From Colocasia esculenta (taxonomy: Eukaryota; Streptophyta; Magnoliopsida; Alismatales; Araceae): a stretch of DNA of 64,000 nucleotides. Position 1 is the stretch's first letter. Each line of letters begins with the position of its first letter. The notes under the pieces were generated by a model. The model worked only from the letters and a program-made list of their open reading frames with translations, was not told where the DNA came from and made no database searches. Location of the stretch: NCBI GenBank assembly GCA_014218235.1, contig JACBKR010000781.1, positions 372,001-436,000 on the forward strand. Reading direction: 5' to 3'. Positions 24,057 through 36,304 of the stretch are shown in pieces. A program made the position numbers and the translations under genes.

Positions 24057-24794
24057 TATTAATCAATTTTGATATATATATTATTATTTTTATAAGTAAA
24101 TTAATAATAATTTTTTTACTATAATATGAGAGATATTTACTATAATAAAATTAACATAAATTGTAGCAGATAATAATACTTATTGTAATGAGTTACAGCT
24201 CAATTAATGACTAGAAAATAAGTCAAATATTTGATAGAAAATTTTAATTAATTTACTCTTTTTTATTCATAATCTTTTATTTTATTTCTTATTTTATCTT
24301 TTATATAATTAATACATTTTTACCATCAGAAAAAAATAGATCATTATATTTATCTTTTAACTGATTTTTTCATGTACTTTAACAAAGCTCTTCGTATACT
24401 TTAACTTATTCTTTTAACTGACTATTGTGTGTGTGTGTGTGTTTTTTAAAACTATAACTACTATTTTAACCGACTATGCCTATTTTAACTAATTTTTTCT
24501 TATACTTTAATTGATTTCTCTTCTACTTTAACCAACTTCCTCTTCTACTTTAACTGATTTTCTCGCATATTTTAATCGATTTTTTTCTTCTTAATTAATA
24601 TGTTTCATCTTCTATTTTAATTGATTTTCTCATCTATTTAACACACTACAACTACTACTTTAACAGACACTTTAATTGATTTTCTTTTCTTTTTTATCAG
24701 ATTTCCTCTTCTTCTTTAAGATGTTTTCTCTTCTATTTTAATTGGTTTCCTCTTCTGCTTCAACCGATTTCCTCTTCTACTTTAACACAGTGGA
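24057..24794. repeat. AT-rich left flank with inverted ~25-30 bp subrepeats
   Basis: From about 24,360 the sequence repeats TTTAACTGATTTTCTCTTCTA-like units (roughly ten, degenerate, in CT-rich orientation). They are the reverse complement of the GTTAAAGTAGAAGA motif of the array that follows, so the two halves are in inverted orientation. No gene. Confidence 0.65.
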
Positions 24795-26480
24795 TAAAGT
24801 AAATGAACAAATCAGTTAAAGTATGAATTCAATGACCTTCCATTCTTGATTTCATAAATGCATTAATTATATGAAAGTAAAAATAAAAAACACACAACAA
24901 CAGTCGATTAAAGAAAAAGTTAAAGTAGAATAAGTTAAAGTATAAGAAGAACTTAGTTAAAATAGAAGAAGAAATTGGTTAAAGTAAATGAAGAAATCAG
25001 TTAAAATATGAACGTAGTGGCCCTCCATTCTTGATGTTCAAAAATATATTAATTATATGAAACTAAAAACACACACACACACACACAACAATTGGTTAAA
25101 GAATAAGTTAAAGTATAAGAATAACTTAGTTAAAGTAGAAGAAGAAAGTGGTTAAAGTAAATGAAGAAATCAATTAAAGTATGAGCACAGTGGCCCTTCA
25201 TTCATGACGTTCAAAAATACATTAATTATATGAAAATTAAAAAAAAAACACACACACACAATAAACCTGTTAAAGAATAAGTTAAAGTATAAGAAAAACT
25301 TAGTTAAAGTAGAAGATAAAAGTGGTTAAAGTAAATGAAGAAATTAGTTAAAGTATGAACATAGTGGCCCTCCATTCCTGATGTTCAAAAATGTATTAAT
25401 TATATGAAAGTAAAACACAAGTTAAAGAATAAATTAAAGTATAAGAATAACTTAGTTAAAGTAGGAGAAGAAAGTGGTTAAAGTAAATGAAGAAATCAAT
25501 TAAAGTATGAACGCAGTGACCCTTCATTCCTGATGTTCAGAAATACATTAATTATATGAAAGTTAAAAAAAAAAACACACACACATACACACAACAATCG
25601 GTTAAAGAATAAGTTAAAGTATAAGAAGTATTTAGTTAAAGTAGAAGAAGAAAGTGGTTAAAGTAAATGAAGAAATTAGTAAAAGTATGAACACAATGAC
25701 CCTCCATTCTTGATGTTCAGAAATACATTAATTATATGAAAGTTAAAAAAAAAAAAACACACACACACATACAACAACCTGTTAAACAACAAGTCAAAGT
25801 AGAATAAGTTTAAGTATAAGAAGAACTTAGTTAAAGTAGAAGAAAAAAATAATTAAAGTAAATGAAGAAATCAACTAAAGTATGAACACAGTGGCCCTCC
25901 ATTCCTGAGTTCAAAAATGTATTAATTATATGAAAGGTTAAAAAAAAACACACACACACATACAACAACCGATTAAACAATAAGTTAAATTAGAATAAGT
26001 TAAAGTATAAGAAGAACTTAGTTAAAGTAGAAGAAAAAAGTTGTTAAAGTAAATGAAGAAATCAATTAAAGTATGAATGCAGTGGCCCTCCTTCCTAATG
26101 TTCAGAAATGTATTAATTATATGAAAGTTAAAACACACACACACATACAACAACCGGTTAAACAATAAGTTAAAGTATAAGAAGAACTTAGTTAAAGTAG
26201 TAGAAGAAAGTGGTTAAAATAAATAAAGAAATCAGTTAAAGTATGAATGCAGTGGCCCTCCATCTTGATGTTCAGAAATGCATTAATTTATGAAAGTAAA
26301 AAAAAAAAAAAAACACACACACACACACACACAACAGTCAGTTAAAGAATAAGTTAAAGTATAAGAAGAACATAATTAAAGTGGAAGAAGAAAGTGGTTA
26401 AAGTAAATGAAGAAATCTTATGAACACAATGACCTCCATTCTTGATGGTCAGATATATATTAATATATGAAAGGGTAAAA
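24795..26480. repeat. Tandem array of ~178-bp units, about ten copies
   Basis: The marker TTAAAGTAAATGAAGAAATC (with variants) recurs near 24,795, 24,980, 25,153, 25,327, 25,479, 25,659, 25,854, 26,045, 26,215 and 26,399: spacings 152-195, mean about 178. Each unit contains several GTTAAAGTA subrepeats, a conserved block AGTGGCCCTCCATTC then GATGTTC, a segment TACATTAATTATATGAAAG, and an A-run with (AC)n whose length varies. Units differ by point changes and small indels. No coding capacity. Confidence 0.85.
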
Positions 26481-27690
26481 TAAAAACTAGAAAAATGATC
26501 TGTCAACGACCAGACGAAAGCTGTCTCCTAAGGACCTCTAGTGCGAATCCTGAAAAAACGGGGACTAAAAGTTAACATGTGTAATAAGTACTGCACTGTT
26601 TGGTCTAAGTATTTCTAATAGGGACCTACTCATAACGTCCCCTCTCTAAAAGGGACTTGGAATTAGTTATTTTTTTAATTAGTCGATCCATTTTCATATT
26701 TTTTATAAGATGTGAAAATTTTAAAAGAACTTTTTGATAATTTAGGGAAAGTGAAAATGGATATCCAAATTTTTATAGGATATGAAAATGAAAACACGTA
26801 ATTTCACATCCACTTTTTCGTTTCCAATAATTTTTAATATATATATAATTTTTCACAATAAAAACTTGTCAACATTGAAATTTGACTCTTAAATTTTACT
26901 CGCTATCCCCCACCTCCAATTTATATGCAAATATTGTCTATCCTTGTTCCAATTAGTGGTTAGTAGTTGCTCTCTCATATATGATAGTTTTTTCTTTGTC
27001 AGTCATCATACCTACATAATATCGATTATCTATTACTCAACCATTATATATAATTATATGATGTTACTATACTAATTTGATCATGTCATACTTCATTTAG
27101 TAAGTGTCATTATAATGTATATGATGGAGAAAATATAGCAGATTTAGATATTTTTTTTATTTACTATTGTTCATTATCTATACTAGTATATTCTTAAATT
27201 TACATTTTAAACTATTCATAAATTTAATAATTAATATATTTGTAATTTTATTCTTATTATATAATATTATTATATGAAGTTTTCATTTTATTTTATTTTT
27301 TATTTTTTCAACTTAAAGTGGAAATAGATGAGGAAGAGGAAACACTTATTTTCGATTCTGAATCCAACCCATGAGTAGCCCTAGTTTGTGCTAACTTTAT
27401 TGTTTTGGAATTGGTTTTGGAAGTAGGTAATTAGACCAAGTGTGATTTGAATACCCTGATAGTATACTATTCTTGTCTAATATTCTATTTTTGAACCATA
27501 TAAATAATATTTTAAAAACTCACCTAATATATTATTTTTAAATATTAAGTTATATATTCCGTTATGTTACTTATATAAATTTAACATCTGTGCACATGTG
27601 AATCCAAATATCTTTCTATATATACATATATGGTTCATGGAAAATATTAGCCTCTAGGTCGATTGGGACTCATCCCAAATATAAGATTCG
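26481..27690. other. AT-rich spacer
   Basis: No open frame, repeat end or RNA gene was recognised. Some AAAATTTTA/TATATATA tracts occur. Confidence 0.5.
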
Positions 27691-28029
27691 GAGTCCCACT
27701 AGAATAGTTGGGTGACCTTTGATTAGTTGTCTTGAGGTACAACATAAGTCCCTACAAAAAATAACATTAATACTTGTCAGGACTAATTAAAATATAAATG
27801 AAACAAATAAATGTATAAGTGGAAACAATAGATCTTATTTGTTCCACTTACATATTATTTAGTCCACTTATATATTTATTTGTTCTGATCACCTATCTAT
27901 TTGTTCCACTGATAAGTGGAATAAATAGATGAACAAATGGAATAAGTAGATGGATAAGTGGAACAAATATTTGTTCCACTTGCATACTTGTTTGTTCCAC
28001 TTATCTATCTATTTGATCCACTTATAAGT

Positions 28030-31000
28030 TGTTACGTCCCTCTAATTTAGCAGCGGAATAAATCGGGAGAACGTGAGCAAAATATATGGTGACGTAAATT
28101 GCGCGTACAATTGTAAATAATCAGAGCAACTAATGAACAATAATTGAAATAAACTCTTCCTTTTATTGATAAATCACCTAAACTATTACAACCACTAATT
28201 CTGAGCCAATACATAGGGCTTAAAGACATCATTACAGTGGAAAGGATAATTAAGCAAATATCTAACTAAACTCTATGATGTCATTCCATCGCTATGACTC
28301 CAGGTCGCTCATCACTCCAGTCCGTTCCCGTTGGTGTGTGTAAGGTCATCATCCGACTTACTTGAAACACATATAATAAATAGCACAGGGTGAGCGATAA
28401 CGCTCAGTAGGACTTAATATCTCGTATAAACAAACATGCTTTAAGTGATTAATGTCTTTGTAAAACAAGATAACTAGCGAGAACATTTAAGTATGGTCTA
28501 GAGAGTAATGTCACACGATAGCAAGAGAACGATAATACGTTCAAAAAGAATATTGCAAAACTAGTATGATAAAAGATTGACCATATAACGAGATAGCATG
28601 TATGGTTGCACAAAAGTGCACTAGTCGCCATAGTATGTAATGTTTGGTCGATCTTTTTATCAACCGAGAGAATAATATAGTAATTGATTGTCATAGATTA
28701 AATCTTGATAGTATAAATGGCACTTTGGGTGTTATGCTATACACCCTAATCAAGACGCTCCCATGAGCAAATGGCACGTTCTGGCGCTCCTCTCAAGACC
28801 AGATCGGGCCCTTTATAATATTACCTGGCATGATTATGTTTGTTATCTTAGACAATCAAATGGTATGGCCAAATAGAGTATCAAGAATATATGAGAGTAA
28901 TTGAAGAATAGATGAGAGTAGTAGACGAATAGATGAGAGTATAGAGAGAACGTGAACATATGAGAGTGTAGAGATGGTAGATGAGAACAGAGACATATTC
29001 GTAAAACAACGATAAACAAGCGATAATGACAGTTGCACAACACACGCGGTCGTGTGCCGGCAGTCTGGTAGAAGTCACAACCGCCCAATAGCTGTGTTAT
29101 GAACATAGGCCAGTGGTCCGGCGTGATCCCAAGGTAAGAGAAAACACACAAAGGCCATTGGATCATACTGATCTCTAGGGTATAATAGGAATTGATGGTA
29201 CAACCCGCTCGTCGGCAATTGACGTCCACCAAAGCCAAGGAGACTTACGGAGGCCTTGACAAGGGGTTCATGGTCCCGTCAGGAGTATTCCTAAATGGAG
29301 AGGTCGTCCAAGTCAAGATAGAAGTGTGTAATGAAACATTGTCCGTCATGCCTCGAGTGCTCGAAGGCAGAGGGACGCGATAGCGGTGCACAAAATACGC
29401 GAATAAAATGAAGACAAGTTCATTAAAATAAATAGGGAATTTATATGAATAATTATAGTTAATTAACAGATATATTATTGAGTAAATTGACAAGGTTTCA
29501 TGGCAACCATTAATGTATAGTGTGTGCTTGTGCGAGGTAATCATGATAGCAAGATATAGTTGTGCACATAGCTTTTAATTAATGAGAAATCATGATAATA
29601 TTACCCATTATTATTAAACAGGTCGTTATTGTTCATAACAGTACAATTTAAGGGTTAAACAGTGATTAAATGACATGATTAACAAGTGTTCGCATGGAAA
29701 TTATGGTTATGCTTGCAACAGTCAGGTCGCGACGTCGGCTGGTGTTGGTTCAGGTCGTGACAGGGTTGGCCGACGCGATGGTGGATCAGGTAGCAACGAG
29801 TCTGACTGTCGCGTTCAAGTCGCGATGTGTCGAGCCGACGCGTTATGGTTCCAGCCGAGACGCCGATGCGACAACGAGGTGCTCGTCGCGATAGGTCGGG
29901 GTGGCGCATTCAGGTCGGGCTGACCAGACGAGGAGATCGCGATGCAGGTCCGCGTCGTGTTAAGGCCGCGACGTGGGTCCTTGTCGCAACCTGGTTGAGA
30001 ACGCGACCTATCAGGTCGTCGCGTTCTCAAAACCTTGGCCCGAGCTGTGACGGAATGCCTCGTTCAAGCCCGTTAAACCACTAACGAACTTGATCCGAGT
30101 CTGCCTCCCGCGAACGGGTCGAACCCTCGCAAGGGATATCATACACACGTCCGTGAAAACACAAAGGAACACACCTGATCACATATATGATTCACCAACT
30201 CATATATAATGTACAAGATTTACATAGTCAAATTTCAACAAAAGTACAAGAAAGTACAGGAGCCTGGGGCATACCCCGAGGTAAACTAGGACAACTGAGA
30301 AAAGAAACTACACTGCTGGAGGTGCTGGTCCAACACCGCTGTGATGCGGCTCCGAACTGGACGACGGTAACGAAATGTCCTCCTCACCCTCACCTGTGGG
30401 GTGGGGGGGGGGGGGTAGGGGTGAGCCTCTCTAGTCACTGGCTCAGTAGGGAACTCCCCCAACACCAAGCAAACTAAAAACACAGGTACGGAAGTAGTAA
30501 ACTGCGCTAGCAATTTATAGAACAACTAAGCAGGATATTAAAGCTGTAAATGTACTCACCGTTTGCCGACTACGTAAAGCAACTGTAATAAATAAACAGC
30601 AAACCCAAACAGGTGTACGAGCTACAGTAGAAACCGCCACACACGAGCCACGTGAACTGCTTCGCGACACCAGTGACTGACTCGGACAAACTAACACAGG
30701 ACTACCTCTCAGTCTCGCACCCACGAACGAAAGGTTCAGCTGCCGCTCCACGTGGAAAAGTCAAACAACTGTGGATACCAACTAAACACTACTCCTGCGG
30801 ACACACAACCGCAGGCCCATGCCTAGCACCTTTAGGGTCTCTGGCCGGGGCACCCTAGAGTAAGGCACTGGAAAGGACTAGCTGGGGACCAGTGTCGACT
30901 ACCGGTGTCCGTACCCCCAACTAAGAGCGCGCTACAAGTGACTAAAAATAAACTCAAGAGTCACTGTCCCACTGTCATCTTTCCCTCATCCGGACGTACA

Positions 31001-33938
31001 ACTCAAACAAAGGAGTGAGGGTGTCCAGGACAAACGACACAGACCTCGACGATACAACACAAGTATCGGGACAAAGCCCCGAGCTAACAGCCTGGCTCAC
31101 AGAGAACCTGGGGCACCCAACTAGAGAGGTAACCACGGTAAGCGTCATACTACTTTCCACGCACACAGAACCACGTGCACGTCACACACAAACCACGTGA
31201 AACGTCACGTAACCTCAAGTAACAACTGTCCACAACACGTGAACACAACACTGTTGCGTGTACACCACACAACTACGCAAAGAACTAGCTAGCTACACAA
31301 CCGAAGTGCTAGCTTCTAGAACCATGCACTCTCAGAGTGCCACAAGTGCCAATGCACCACACGGTATTACCAAATAAATCGAATAATAACAACTGGAGAA
31401 TCATATTACATAAATCATGCACATTCAGACCACTCGGTTGTGGTCGCGACATGGGCTTGTGTCGCCTTCATAATGCGACAGCCTGATAGGTCGCCTTCAA
31501 CACATTAACGCGACATGCGAACAAGTCGCGTTCATAACCTTAACGTGATAGGTCGGCTCATCGCCACCTGATCGCGACAGGGGAATCCGTCGCCTTAACA
31601 GACGGAAACCCTAATCCAGGATCCCCTCCACGGATTACCAATCCACACCATGCAAACAACCCTTAATTGATGTTTTTCATACTTTAATGAGTTCCTAGGC
31701 ATGATATCTGTTGTATAGAAAGCGTTAAACTGATCAAACCCTACATTCTACGCGATTCTTGCCCCGGAAACGGGAGGAGTCACCCTACCTCGCGAAGAAC
31801 ATGCGATACCACGCTCCCCCGGTGTTTCTCTCATTCCACGCGAGCTTCCCACGGCACGAGCATGCCGAAAACACGGATTTCCACTAGAAATCGCCGCAGC
31901 TCCCCTTCCCCTGGCCGAGCAGAACTCACTGCAGTTATGTCCGGCTGGGGTTTCTTAAAAACACCCAGCGGTTGAGAACGCGACGTATCGTCACGTCGCG
32001 ACCTGATCGCGACAGACTTAGGCGTCGCCTTCCTGCATGCCGCTCTGCACGCTACACATGGCGCACATGCAGACGATCAACGCCCCAAGGCGGCCACCAT
32101 AACGCGACAGTCACCTCGGTCGCGTTCAGAACGCGACACTCCTTCCTGTCGCGATGACAGGCTGAGGATACAAGGGTGCTGCAGGCCCGGACTATTGGCC
32201 CAATAAGCCCTTGAAACACGCACACGTACCATACACAAACCACATTGGCCTCACGATAGCCATCACAACCACTAAACACAGGATCCACGAGGATCCGAAA
32301 AACACGCGACGTTATACGAGCTCTGGCAGATGGCACATGGCACCTTAGGTTGCGGTCCATGCAACCAAGGCTTGACACAGTACACTTCAAAAATCCAAAC
32401 AAATCGTATACATGTCCAAAAATCACGAAACCAATTTTAAATGAAACTAGACATGTAGGGGTATCTACAGTAATGAGTAATTAGAAAATAGTTAAGATAT
32501 GGACATCCTTTCATTAGGTTATATTTCAGTGACCTAAAAACATATACAGTGATGGAATCTGATTTAATTCGCATAGGGTCCATGATAGAAATTTGGGAAA
32601 ATAGGATCATTCGAATCCTAACATCATGGAGCATGTATGATAAAATTTGCAAGGCACGAGATCAAGTCTATACATGGATTGAAGGCAAAAAAGTGGATTC
32701 GGGTACATATTCATGTCAGGAATTGGAGTATGAAATACTCCTACATGGCACGATGATAATTGGGGAAAACATAGGACTTTGCAAGAGGGGTTCATGATCT
32801 ACCTAGGGACAAATTTAATTTGTTTTTGCTGAGAGATTGCCTACCTTTCACGCTGTGAAAATCCTAGGGTTGAAAAGTTGAAGAACGAAATTCCCCTTAT
32901 TCCTAGCTTCCTTCACCTAGCTCTCCACGTCCAGACCTTCTTCTCCTCGTCCTCCAAGCTCCAGGGAAGTGCCTAGGGTTGGGTAGATATGAATTAGAGG
33001 TGTATTTGTTTGTTTAAAGAGTCCAACACCTTAAAAATTCTTCCTTCTCTTCCAACTCCAAATTTTCAACATTTCTCTCCTTTTTTCCTAGCATTTATCC
33101 ACCTATTTGGCTTGGGAATAAGTCTAATTTCGTGACCAAGGGGTTAGGGTGGGACTATGATTCCTTTTTAGAATAAATGTGAGTTAAATAGTAATTATCT
33201 TAACCCCTTTCTAATTATTAATATTTTAGGTGCGAATTTTCCCTATTTAATATGTGTCTCCTATTTTAATATCACTATCTCCTCTTATCTAAACCCCTTT
33301 TTTAGATTATGATAGAGCCCTATTGAGTTAGACTACGGTTATAGGACTCTTGTTGAGATAATTATAAGTTAAAATAATGATTATATTAATCTTTTTTTAT
33401 TTATTAATAATTAAGATACGAATTTAGGCTTAAATATCTCCCATCCAACAATGGACTTTAGCTTTAGGGCCCAATACTTCATATATGGACCATTTAGGGA
33501 AACCCATGGCTTAATTTACTTAATGGGTTTTAATTATCCCTTTTATACTAGATAATTTATTCATGGCCAAAATTGTCCATTGGTCTAATTCTCATAATGG
33601 CTATCAACACATATATAAAAAATCTACCCACATATTTATTTTAATTTAAATTCACTTTGGCTCATATGATAATGGGTTTTCCGATTTATTTTTTAATTAC
33701 GATAGCAAGTCACATAAATTCTTAAACTTGATCCAAATGATTTTTCTATGCTCAAATTTCTTGAGGGGTCATTAGAGAATATTATTTAAAGTATAACTAC
33801 TATTTTTATGAAATTTTTATATGGGTTTTTATGCATACAATAATGATGCGTACTCTTTTTAACTAGTTTGGATTTATTAATTGACAAATTTTCAATTTAT
33901 CTATATTTTTTAATTTATGAATTTTCTGGGATACTACA
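28030..33938 (-). mobile_element. Solo LTR, Tekay-like long LTR (subfamily A), interrupted
   Basis: Begins TGTTACGTCCC and ends GGATACTACA, flanked by the 5-bp duplication TAAGT (28,025-28,029 and 33,939-33,943). Excluding the nested 30,046-32,316 insertion it is about 3.6 kb. The module GGTGAGCGATAACGCTCAGT (about 28,390) and the same module at about 50,270 tie it to the solo LTR at 49,881. Comparison with the plus-strand LTR at 57,032, where the equivalent GCTGAGT...GACTCACTCC lies near the 3' end, shows that this copy is in minus orientation. No internal domain. Local frames have no domain. Confidence 0.85.
30046..32316 (-). mobile_element. Solo LTR nested in the 28,030 LTR (subfamily B)
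   Basis: Starts TGTGACGG and ends GCGACGTTATA, flanked by CGAGC (30,041-30,045 and 32,317-32,321). It is 2,271 bp. The terminal CA is mutated to TA. Both ends match the solo LTR at 40,395-43,936: CTCCCGCGAACG, CGCAAGGGATAT at one end and GATCCACG-GGATCCGAAAAAC at the other. The orientation is minus, judged from the GTGAGCCTC...GGCTCAGTAGGG module near 30,420. Two hairpin clusters (31,440-31,610 and 31,975-32,160) flank a putative leader. Confidence 0.85.
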
Positions 33939-34145
33939 TAAGTAGAGCAAATAAGTAAATAAATGGAAGAAATAGTTGGATAAGTGGAACAAAATAAATT
34001 TGTTCCACTTAACTATATATTTGTTCCACTTATGTACATATTTGTTCCACTTATATATTATATTATGTCCTGATAAGTATTAAATGTTACTTTTTGTGGG
34101 GGACTTGTATTACACTCCAGAAGTCCTCCAATTATTCTAACAGTG

Positions 34146-34875
34146 TAAAAACTCTCTCATAGATAGAAGAAAAATATTACTCTTGTATAATACAATTTGG
34201 GAAAAACATAGAGAATTATCATAGTGCAATTTTGATGTATCTGAAAACTTTTCTGTAAATTTAATTGTTATTTGTGCATAATGTAGGTGAGGGCATGATA
34301 CATTCGGGGCTTTTATAAAAGAACTTTGAGATAATTTGTCAACTCAGGTTAAATTAACCCATATATATTCATTCAATTTAAAGTCATCACTCTATTACAA
34401 ACACATACTTGCACTAAACATCATAGACATTTAAATATTTTTATCTTAAAAATTGATCGTTTGTCTAGTTCTATTATTTTGTCATTTTTAATGAATAAAA
34501 GTGACAAATAATAAATAATAGTGACATAGATATCTGGATATATAGATTTTACTATGTATCAAGACATGTGGTAAGTAATTTTCTTTTATTTTATACTTAA
34601 AAATTGATCAACTTGCATAGATGGACTTATGGTTTTTTATTATAACAAATATAATTTACTTATTTTTTGGCATGAAAAAATACGATTTACTACTTCTCAA
34701 ATATTGATGCCGATATATGTAATATAAATATTTGAAAAAGAAAAGCGAACATCCCACTCTGGACTTTAAGGTCCAGTAAGAGAATGACCTTAGTTGGGCC
34801 GAAGTCGGGCCTTCGATTCTGGTCTCTGCGGATGAATGGACAGATTGGGTCAATCTTGGGCCTTCGAATCAGAGG
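34146..34875. other. AT-rich spacer
   Basis: No gene or repeat terminus recognised; composition turns GC-richer from about 34,750. Confidence 0.5.
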
Positions 34876-36304
34876 TGTAACATCCCTCTCTTCTTGGTCA
34901 GCCACCTTCTGCTGAAGGTAGCGACGTACCAAGACGTCGCCTTCTGAAGGAGACAGGATGTCTGTCGCTTTCTGGCCTTGAATGCGATAGGCATGTTGTT
35001 GCTTTCCCCTTCTGATCGCATGCAATTTTTGTCGTCTTATTGTCGGGACAGTTGGGACATGTGTCGAGGCGCTGTGAGATGAATGCGACATGTCAGGTGT
35101 CGCATTCATGGTGTCAGGTCTGCGAGGGTAACAAGTGGTTGGTCCGTTAGTCAGGTTTGACCAAGACTTTGGGATCGCGACGGGGTTGCTGTCGCATTCA
35201 GTAGTGAACACGACTATTAGGCTGTCGCATTCTCAGATCCCTCGCCTATATAGGCAAGGCCATCAGACCTGTCTTCTTCTTCCTCTTTCTTCTTCCTCCC
35301 TTCCTTCCTCTGACCCTCCTCTGTGTGAGCTTCTCCGTGGGGAGATTTTGAGGGTGTTTGTGGTGAGGAGTGTGGTGTCTCTCCTCGACGTGGTGTTCCT
35401 CTCTAGCGTGGTGTTCTCCTCTTCATGGTGGTGACCTCTTCTCCGACATGTAGGAGGTCGTAGCTTGCTCGTGGATAGGGTGAGCGTAGACCTTGAAGCG
35501 AAGAGGAGGTGGCCATGCACACGAGAAGACCCCAGCGGGTTGGCTCTTTTATTTGAGGTAGGGACTCTTATCTTTTCCCCTACTTCTATCATGCTAAGAT
35601 CACCTTCCCCTTCTCCAAGCCTTGTGGAATCCATGTTAGGTGTGTGTGAATACTTGGTTTGATCTCTTGAGCTTGTTTGGGAGTTGGGGTTTGAGTGTAT
35701 TCATGACATGCATGTGAGGTTTCATGAGTGTAGATCCTTCACATTGCCATGCATGGGTGTGGATGAGGGTGGTTTGTGCCTCTAGCATGTGTTTAGATCG
35801 TTCTCCATGCTCCCCTCCCTCTGTGTACACCGGATTTGCCATTTAAGGGCGTTTGGGAGGCCTCGGGTTAGCACTAGGTCTTTGTCTGTGGTTCTTGTCG
35901 TGACTCAGAATGCGATGTATCACCCCATCGCTTTTTGGTCTGGTAGCAATGCTCATCCTGTCACGTTCTAGTTGCGACAGGGTGGTCGTCGCCTTCTGAC
36001 CTGGTTTACCTGTGGGGTTGTGGGAGGTCTCGGGCGGGCACCCAGACCTCTGTTTGTGGTCACGACCCAAATTGCGATGCTTCCCCAGTCACTTTCAGAC
36101 CGAGGTCGCGACAAGTTGGGTGTCGCCTTCAGGCGGCGATAGCCCTTGTGTCGCCTCCTCTGGGAAAGTGACAGTGACCCTGACGACAGAGAGTGACTTA
36201 GTGACCTGTTTGGAGTTTCCTTCCACTATGTCTCTGGTTTTTTTGGCACCTATGTTGTTCCTAGCACGGTCCTACAGTACGTCTCTGGTGGTGGGAGTGC
36301 TCGA
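34876..36304 (+). mobile_element. Tekay-like LTR fragment, plus orientation, cut by copia insertion
   Basis: Starts TGTAACATCCC, a typical plant gypsy LTR start. It holds a hairpin cluster (34,918-35,240), a GCCTATATAGGC box at about 35,240-35,255, a CT-rich leader (35,270-35,640) and a second hairpin cluster (35,905-36,160). It is broken at 36,304 by the copia element; the sequence presumably resumes at 56,871. Frames inside (for example minus 34,690-35,211) follow the repeats and show no domain. The 3' end is not identifiable in the window. Confidence 0.6.

Larger units (their letters stand above)
27690..34145. repeat. Fold-back repeat element (TTGTTCCACTTAT family), split by solo LTR
   Basis: The left half (27,690-28,029) and right half (33,944-34,145) carry inverted ends. 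GTCCCTACAAAAAATAACAT and TTAATACTTGTCAGGAC at about 27,750-27,790 pair with the right-hand GTCCTGATAAGTATTAAATG then TTACTTTTTGTGGGGGAC at about 34,066-34,108. Between them lie many direct and inverted copies of TTGTTCCACTTATA/TATAAGTGGAACAA. It has no coding capacity and resembles a MITE or foldback element. Outer ends are approximate. Confidence 0.6.

Noticed and set aside
23160..24066. Overlapping frames up to 194 codons upstream of the remorin gene
   Set aside because: GC-rich sequence has few stops; frames overlap on both strands, no domain, and they cross the remorin first exon and intron 1.
29692..30084. Several Arg-rich frames on both strands in the solo LTR
   Set aside because: They follow the GCGAC/GTCGC hairpin repeats; no coding signal.
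27700..34145. CACTA-type transposon call for the fold-back element
   Set aside because: CACTAGAA-like and TTAACAGTG-like ends were seen, but no matching 3-bp duplication and no transposase.
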